This document shows positions 27,861 to 33,206 of a DNA stretch of 33,206 bases, in pieces. The stretch comes from Ignavibacteriaceae bacterium (GTDB taxonomy: Bacteria; Bacteroidota; Ignavibacteria; Ignavibacteriales; Ignavibacteriaceae): positions 1-33,206 of the forward strand of contig JARLHB010000033.1 of the NCBI GenBank assembly GCA_031292465.1, read 5' to 3'. The notes below the pieces were generated by a model that worked only from the letters and a program-made list of their open reading frames with translations, was not told the origin of the DNA and did no database searches. Position 1 is the first letter of the stretch; every line of letters starts with the position of its first letter. The translations under genes and the position numbers were made by a program.

Positions 27861-28011
27861 CCCCGGGTGAAATGCTTGTAGTACAAATTCAAAACAGAGA
27901 ATATTAAAACCCCAGAGGGGTGACATGGTGCGCTACACCATGCCGCATCTATGATGCTCTTTGACTTTTACGGTATATAATTCAGCTACAAACATTTCGC
28001 GGCTATGCCGC
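27861..28011. repeat. Composite palindromic intergenic element (REP/MITE-like)
   Basis: GAAATGCTTGTAG (27869-27881) is inverted, 12/13 nt, with CTACAAACATTTC (27986-27998); internal ACCCC-AGA-GGGGT, CATGGTG-CGCTA-CACCATG and GCATC-TAT-GATGC; flanking GCGGC-TAT-GCCGC. Confidence 0.7.
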
Positions 28012-28106
28012 TTGTTTTTTATGTAATATATAAGAACAAAGTACCAATGTTCAATTTAAATAATGCAAAAGAGATTTTAATTTCGAACAATGGGTATATA
28101 CAGTTT

Positions 28107-30266
28107 TTAAAGAAGGAATAAAGATAACAGCACTATTATTCCCATAACCATTCCTGTTGTAAGCATACCCAGTAAGGGAATCATAATAAGGCTTGCTAAT
28201 AATGAACCTGCACAGCCGCCAACTAAATCCGCCGAATAAAGCGATGATATTGTATCCTGATGAACTTTTACATTAAAAAAGCTTGCAAACGCAAAAATAC
28301 CTGCAACAAGAAACCCGGTTAAAAATAATAAAATCAGGTTCTCATATAATCCTGTAATTAGATTTCCGGTTATGACAAAGCCGAAATAAAGATTAATTAT
28401 CCCAAGAAGCAGTACAAGCCCGAGACCGGTAAAACGGAAGATATTTTTATTTATTCCTTTATGGTATAATCCATTAATAAAAGCCGCACCTGCAGTAAGC
28501 CCCGTCATAAACGCCGTAAGCAGTATTCCAATGTTCTGAAAAAGTATGCCGTTTATTGATTGATAATAGAGAATTAACATCGTTTCTAATATCATTCCCG
28601 AAAAACCGGCTATAAATACTAATATAATTCCGCTGAATGATGTACGGTACCTGATAAATAAAAAGAAGCATAGTAATAAAACTGATATTATTGCTATATA
28701 TATTTTACTCTCTTTAATTATTGTATAAACATGGCCGGGATTAAACCAGTTGAAATCGGGGAAAAATTTTGAAAGCCATATTGCCGTTGTGTATTGGTAA
28801 CAAACCGGCTGTACGTCTGTATTTATTTGTACATTGCCTGCTGAAAGGATATTTGCAATTTGATTATATCTATCGTTTGTGTACAAATACTTAATGTATA
28901 AAGGTATAACATATTTTGTCGGAATATTCCTGTCACTGAATCTTTTGGCCAGTACCTCAGGGCTTTTCTCAAGGGGCGTACCGGAAGCAGTAATAATACA
29001 TGTGGAACCGGGAAGGGCAACAACATCCTGAAATACCGATTTAAGGGTATTATAAATGCTCGCATTACGGCTTATCATTAGAGGTGTCCATAAATTCTCT
29101 GCTGATTTTAACCTTATTGCTGTAATCCCGTTATTATTTAAATGTTTATTGCATAATTCAAAAAATTCTTTTGTATAGAACCGGTTTGACTGTCCTGAAG
29201 AAGGCTCAGGCATACCGACTAATATTACATCATAATTTCCGCAGTATTTAAGATACGCTCTAGGATCCGATATAATTAGATTTACCCTTTTTGAATCAAG
29301 GGATTTATTTATTTCTTCCGGCAGAAATTTACGCACAGTATTGATTAATTTTTCATTTAGCTCCACATAGTCAATCTTAAGGGAATTATATTTTAGCAGT
29401 TCATAAATTGTTCCCTCAATCCCTCCGCCAAGTACAAGCACGGATTTAGGATCGGGATGCTGGGTAAGAACCATATGCACAAACTCTTCCGAAGCTGTAC
29501 TTTCGTTCTCAAACGAAAGGGCATCATTTTGAAAGACAGAAGTCTGCCCCAGATAAGAAGTAACAGTAACTCGGCTGTATGGAGTATCTTTCGATTCTAC
29601 CAGATAGGGATGATTAAGCTTTGTCATTAAATAGTCAATCGACGATGAATATGCAATTGCAGCTATAATCAGTATTATAAAATAGGTCGCCGTATAAATG
29701 AAATATTTCTCTTTGTTTCTTACCGCAAAATAGAACACCGGAGTGATGGATATAAAGCTGCAGATAAATACTGCATTTAAATTCTGTAAGCCGAATATTA
29801 TTAATATTGTAGATATAAGTCCCCCTGCAATTCCACCAGCGCTTTCTACCGCATAAGCTTTTGCCAATGAATTTTTACCTTTAATATAACTTCCCGCTGC
29901 ATGCTGGAACATAATTCCAAGCAAAAAACTGACTGGAAGGATAGCAATAGATATGCCTGCAATTTGCGGAAGGAACTGCAAATAAGCGCCCGGCACACCA
30001 CCGAATATTATTCTAACGCTTCGGATAAATAAAATATCAGCCGGTAAAAGAACTCCCCAGGCAAGAAAAAATATTTTAAGTGATTTTGGTGTTTTATAAA
30101 AGAAGTATTTACCGGTTAATGCTCCGGCTGCAGTTCCGAGCAGCCAGATGCCGAGGGCAATAATATAAATTAAATCAATTCCGTAGAATGCTACGTTAAG
30201 TTCTCTAAAGATTACAACCTGTCCAAGGATTGAAATAAAACCTATTATAAATAGATAAAAAGGCAA
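28107..30266 (-). CDS. Polytopic membrane protein with spermidine-synthase-like domain
   Basis: N- and C-terminal TM bundles flanking HPDPKSVLVLGGGIEGTIYELLKYNSLKIDYVELNEKLI...RVNLIISDPRAYLK...FYTKEFFELCNKHLNNNGI. Confidence 0.85.
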   Translation of the reverse strand: MPFYLFIIGFISILGQVVIFRELNVAFYGIDLIYIIALGIWLLGTAAGALTGKYFFYKTPKSLKIFFLAWGVLLPADILFIRSVRIIFGGVPGAYLQFLPQIAGISIAILPVSFLLGIMFQHAAGSYIKGKNSLAKAYAVESAGGIAGGLISTILIIFGLQNLNAVFICSFISITPVFYFAVRNKEKYFIYTATYFIILIIAAIAYSSSIDYLMTKLNHPYLVESKDTPYSRVTVTSYLGQTSVFQNDALSFENESTASEEFVHMVLTQHPDPKSVLVLGGGIEGTIYELLKYNSLKIDYVELNEKLINTVRKFLPEEINKSLDSKRVNLIISDPRAYLKYCGNYDVILVGMPEPSSGQSNRFYTKEFFELCNKHLNNNGITAIRLKSAENLWTPLMISRNASIYNTLKSVFQDVVALPGSTCIITASGTPLEKSPEVLAKRFSDRNIPTKYVIPLYIKYLYTNDRYNQIANILSAGNVQINTDVQPVCYQYTTAIWLSKFFPDFNWFNPGHVYTIIKESKIYIAIISVLLLCFFLFIRYRTSFSGIILVFIAGFSGMILETMLILYYQSINGILFQNIGILLTAFMTGLTAGAAFINGLYHKGINKNIFRFTGLGLVLLLGIINLYFGFVITGNLITGLYENLILLFLTGFLVAGIFAFASFFNVKVHQDTISSLYSADLVGGCAGSLLASLIMIPLLGMLTTGMVMGIIVLLSLFLL

Positions 30267-30277
30267 TGTTGTAATCT

Positions 30278-31816
30278 TTATTTAAATTCCGATTCATCAA
30301 AAACTTCAGCCTGAAAAGTGGAAAGCTGTGCTCCTTGTTTCCAATCTCCTGCCTGAAGTCCGGCTTTTCTGCAGAGATTGTCAAGCAGTTCTTCTTTATT
30401 CCAGCCCTGCTCGGTTGCTACCTGGGGCAGAAATACGGCCTGCTTGCCGCTTTTTCTAATAACAACTCCGTCTCTTCCCAGAATTATTTCAGCGTCGCTT
30501 TTAATAGGTTTGTAAGGTGTTAATGCAGAAATCTCAATAGTTACCTGAGAAAGTTCATCTTTGGAAAGGGGATTGAACCTTTGATCATTGAAAGCTGCCT
30601 GTAAAGCCATTGAACCGACAACTTCGCATAACGGCAAATCTTCACGCATATAACCTATACAGCCGCGCAGGTCTTTGTGTTTTCTTAAAGTTACAAAAGC
30701 GCCGATATTCTTTTCAGCATTAGCGGAAAATCCGCGTGCAAGCGGAACCGTTTCAGATTCCAGATATTGCGTAATAGACAGCCGGGCAAATGATAGAAGC
30801 GCTTTCTTGTCCTGGTCATTTAATTCAAAGCTTTTTTCTTCGGGTGAAGGGTTGTTAAAGACATAGTTCTTAGGCGGCTGGCTGTTTACAGAAAATATAA
30901 CTGAACCATACCCGACAACCTTTTGGCGGTTGCCGACAAGAGTACTTCCTGAGTTTGCATAACTTACTATAGTTCCGCAGTCAGCGCCTAATTCTTTTGA
31001 AGCAGCCATAGCCGCTATTACCGGACCTTCCCCGCATGCGCTTGTAGCAAGGTTTGCTATCCCTTCTGTAGGCTGCTTTTCTGCAATTAGTTCAAACTTT
31101 TTAAAATCAAGAGATGCTGCCGCCTCAAGTGTATTCTTATCCACGTGTTCTGCATCTTCATAGGCAGGATAATGTGAAAGATCCGAACTGGCTACAATTA
31201 ATGCATTCTTATCCTTAACAACTCTTGCAAGCGCTTTGCCGAATTTTACGCACATTTCATAATCAGGCGTGCCGATTACAACCGGCAGAATTTTTACATC
31301 AGGAAATAAATGCTGAATGAAAGGGAGCTGGACTTCTATAGAATGTTCCTGCGTATGAACAGATTCATAAAATACACAGTCATTATCAACTTCTACCATT
31401 TCTTCAGCAGTCTGCGTATCAATTTTTGAAATGCCAAGCGGAGTTTGAAACCCTGAACCGGGGTAAAACGATATCTTGTTAAATCCGGCTGTTGTATGAT
31501 TTGTGCCAAGTATAACTATCAAATCATATTTATAATTTTTTGCCTGGTTATAAGAATCGGCGATAATTTGTCCGGCATAAATGTATCCTGCATGTGGAGC
31601 TATTAAAGCGATCGGCTTGCCGGTATTTTCGGTAACTGCATTATTCAAAAAGTACTCTATAGATTTAAGAAGTTTTGATGAGTCTGCCGGGTAAAACTGT
31701 CCGGCGAAAGCAGGTTTACGGATTTGCCCGTTGGAATCGTTCCCGCTGCATTGTACGTTTCCAGTAACACTTAATGATGTCATAATTATTACCAAATAAA
31801 AATATTTTTTAAGCAT
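30278..31816 (-). CDS. AmmeMemoRadiSam system proteins B and A fused (MEMO1-AMMECR1), with signal peptide
   Basis: RKPAFAGQFYPADSSKLL, ALIAPHAGYIYAGQI, VILGTNHTT, VASSDLSHYPAYEDA (MEMO1); FVTLRKHKDLRGCIGYMREDLPLCEVVGSMALQAAFNDQRFNPLSKDEL (AMMECR1); hydrophobic N-terminus. Confidence 0.93.
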   Translation of the reverse strand: MLKKYFYLVIIMTSLSVTGNVQCSGNDSNGQIRKPAFAGQFYPADSSKLLKSIEYFLNNAVTENTGKPIALIAPHAGYIYAGQIIADSYNQAKNYKYDLIVILGTNHTTAGFNKISFYPGSGFQTPLGISKIDTQTAEEMVEVDNDCVFYESVHTQEHSIEVQLPFIQHLFPDVKILPVVIGTPDYEMCVKFGKALARVVKDKNALIVASSDLSHYPAYEDAEHVDKNTLEAAASLDFKKFELIAEKQPTEGIANLATSACGEGPVIAAMAASKELGADCGTIVSYANSGSTLVGNRQKVVGYGSVIFSVNSQPPKNYVFNNPSPEEKSFELNDQDKKALLSFARLSITQYLESETVPLARGFSANAEKNIGAFVTLRKHKDLRGCIGYMREDLPLCEVVGSMALQAAFNDQRFNPLSKDELSQVTIEISALTPYKPIKSDAEIILGRDGVVIRKSGKQAVFLPQVATEQGWNKEELLDNLCRKAGLQAGDWKQGAQLSTFQAEVFDESEFK

Positions 31817-31901
31817 AATAAAATATGATTTAAATTATTAAATAATCCATCCTATTGTGTGAATAGATTATTATTATCTAAGTATTTAGCCCACAACGAC
31901 C

Positions 31902-31975
31902 TCCCCTTGCCATTGGCATCCCTATGGGATAATCCCCTCCTTAGTAAGGAGGGGAACGGCTTTAGCCGGGGGTGG
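31902..31975. repeat. Cluster of four short palindromes in the intergenic region (repeat-family candidate)
   Basis: TGCCA-T-TGGCA; ATCCC-TAT-GGGAT (31918-31930); CCCCTCCTTA-G-TAAGGAGGGG (31934-31954); CGGCT-TT-AGCCG (31957-31968). Confidence 0.75.
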
Positions 31976-32033
31976 TTAAATAGTAAGTCAACAATATTAA
32001 TTTCTAATCCATACAATCGGTTAATCCTATTAC

Positions 32034-33206
32034 TTACTGCCAAACTCCGGCAATTAAATGTTTACAGTAATCGCATCTTCCTTTTGATATTTTTTTATCG
32101 AGCACAAAAAAATTAGACCTTTTAATTATTTCTTTTCCGCAATTGGGGCAATAAGTATTATTACCGGGATGCCCGGGTACATTCCCTACATAAGCATAAT
32201 GAATGCCTTTCTTCATTGCAGTGTCCCTTGCAAATTCAAGAGTAGAAACAGGCGTGGAAGGAAGATTAATAAGCTTATAGTCCGGGTGAAATCTTGTAAA
32301 GTGAATGGGCACGTCAGGCCCAATTTCCCCGGCAATCCAATCGGTTAAATTATTAAGCATATCTTTGGAATCATTTAACGTAGGCACTACTAAGTTTACA
32401 ATTTCCAGGTGGACTTTAGTTCTTGAAATTTGTTTTATACTGTTTAACACAGGCTTCAATTCAGCGCTGCAAACATTTCTGTAAAAATTTTCGCTGAAGC
32501 CTTTCAAATCAATTTTTATTGCGCTTAAAATATTACACATATCCGTAAGAGGGGCGCTATTCATAAAACCGCAGCTTACCAAAACCGACCTTATTTTCTT
32601 TTCTCTTCCGCGTTTTGCTATGTCTAATAAATATTCTGTAAATACAGTCGGTTCATTATACGTAAATGCTATTACCGGGGTACTCTGCGAAGCAGCGGAT
32701 TCAACTATTGTTTCAGGCGAAACAAACTGTGTTGAAAAATCTTCAGGCTTTGATTGTGAGATCTGCCAGTTCTGGCAAAATTTACATGCGAGGGGGCAGC
32801 CTGCAGTTGAAAGCGAATAAGCTTCGGAGCCGGGCAGGAAGTGATAGAATGGTTTCTTCTCAATCGGGTCTGTATGAATTGCGGCCGGGTGTCCGTAAAC
32901 AAGGCTTTTCAGTTCTCCGTTAATATTCATCCTTGCCCTGCACTTGCCGCGTTCCCCGCTTTTGATAAAACAGCCCTGGGCGCAAAGCAGGCATCTTATA
33001 GTTTCTTCTTTGTGGTTATGCTGTTTTGAAAAATCTACATCCCGCGTAGAATGGCAGTTTGTACAGTCTGCATTTTTAGAGGCAGTTGAAACCCAATACC
33101 GTGCAGCGGGTGCATTTTGCAGTATAGCTTCTTCTATAATTGAATCAATAAAGTGGCCGGCTTTGGCAGATGTTATGGATTTTAATGTTGCCGGATGTGA
33201 AAGAGC
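32034..33206 (-). CDS. amrS: AmmeMemoRadiSam system radical SAM enzyme (runs off the right edge of the window)
   Basis: TAGCPLACKFCQNWQISQ (CxxxCxxC) and HTDPIEKKPFYHFLPGSEAYSLSTAGC. The track starts at Met 32930, but the frame is open through 33206 and encodes the family motif CLLCAQGCFIKSGERGKCRAR, so the real start is outside the window. Confidence 0.95.
   Translation of the reverse strand, partial: ALSHPATLKSITSAKAGHFIDSIIEEAILQNAPAARYWVSTASKNADCTNCHSTRDVDFSKQHNHKEETIRCLLCAQGCFIKSGERGKCRARMNINGELKSLVYGHPAAIHTDPIEKKPFYHFLPGSEAYSLSTAGCPLACKFCQNWQISQSKPEDFSTQFVSPETIVESAASQSTPVIAFTYNEPTVFTEYLLDIAKRGREKKIRSVLVSCGFMNSAPLTDMCNILSAIKIDLKGFSENFYRNVCSAELKPVLNSIKQISRTKVHLEIVNLVVPTLNDSKDMLNNLTDWIAGEIGPDVPIHFTRFHPDYKLINLPSTPVSTLEFARDTAMKKGIHYAYVGNVPGHPGNNTYCPNCGKEIIKRSNFFVLDKKISKGRCDYCKHLIAGVWQ

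Noticed and set aside
31852-32116. ORFs 31852..32043 (-) and 31859..32116 (+) over the palindrome cluster
   Set aside because: Translations such as PSLLRRG are typical artefacts of repeat sequence; no RBS or domain support.

Overview
33.2 kb of a bacterial chromosome. Gene content and codon style suggest a Bacteroidota/Ignavibacteria-like organism, but that is inference. Most genes are on the minus strand. From left to right the window holds: (1) a 1644-aa alpha-2-macroglobulin with a GCVEQ thioester motif; (2) an ECF sigma/anti-sigma pair with Spy/CpxP-like periplasmic proteins and a CBM9/DOMON-like lipoprotein; (3) a plus-strand rlpA-like gene with a long, apparently structured 5' leader that contains a 9-codon uORF behind a strong Shine-Dalgarno; (4) a methyltransferase, a DUF423 gene, uvrB, a TPR protein, truA-queD-queE and rpsT; (5) a tightly packed 8-gene minus-strand envelope operon (PgpH-like 7TM-HD, xerD-like, M50 protease, lipoprotein, GT2, MsbA-like ABC, O-antigen-ligase-like, GlmU-like); (6) two intergenic clusters of short palindromes; (7) an AmmeMemoRadiSam locus (radical SAM enzyme, signal-peptide-bearing MEMO1-AMMECR1 fusion) followed by a membrane protein with a degenerate spermidine-synthase-like domain. 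The items most worth follow-up are the rlpA leader RNA with its uORF, the probably extracytoplasmic AmmeMemoRadiSam locus, the O-antigen ligase carrying a roughly 300-aa propeller-like insertion, and the GlmU-like protein that lacks the usual acetyltransferase signature. No tRNA, rRNA, CRISPR array, IS transposase or prophage was recognised.
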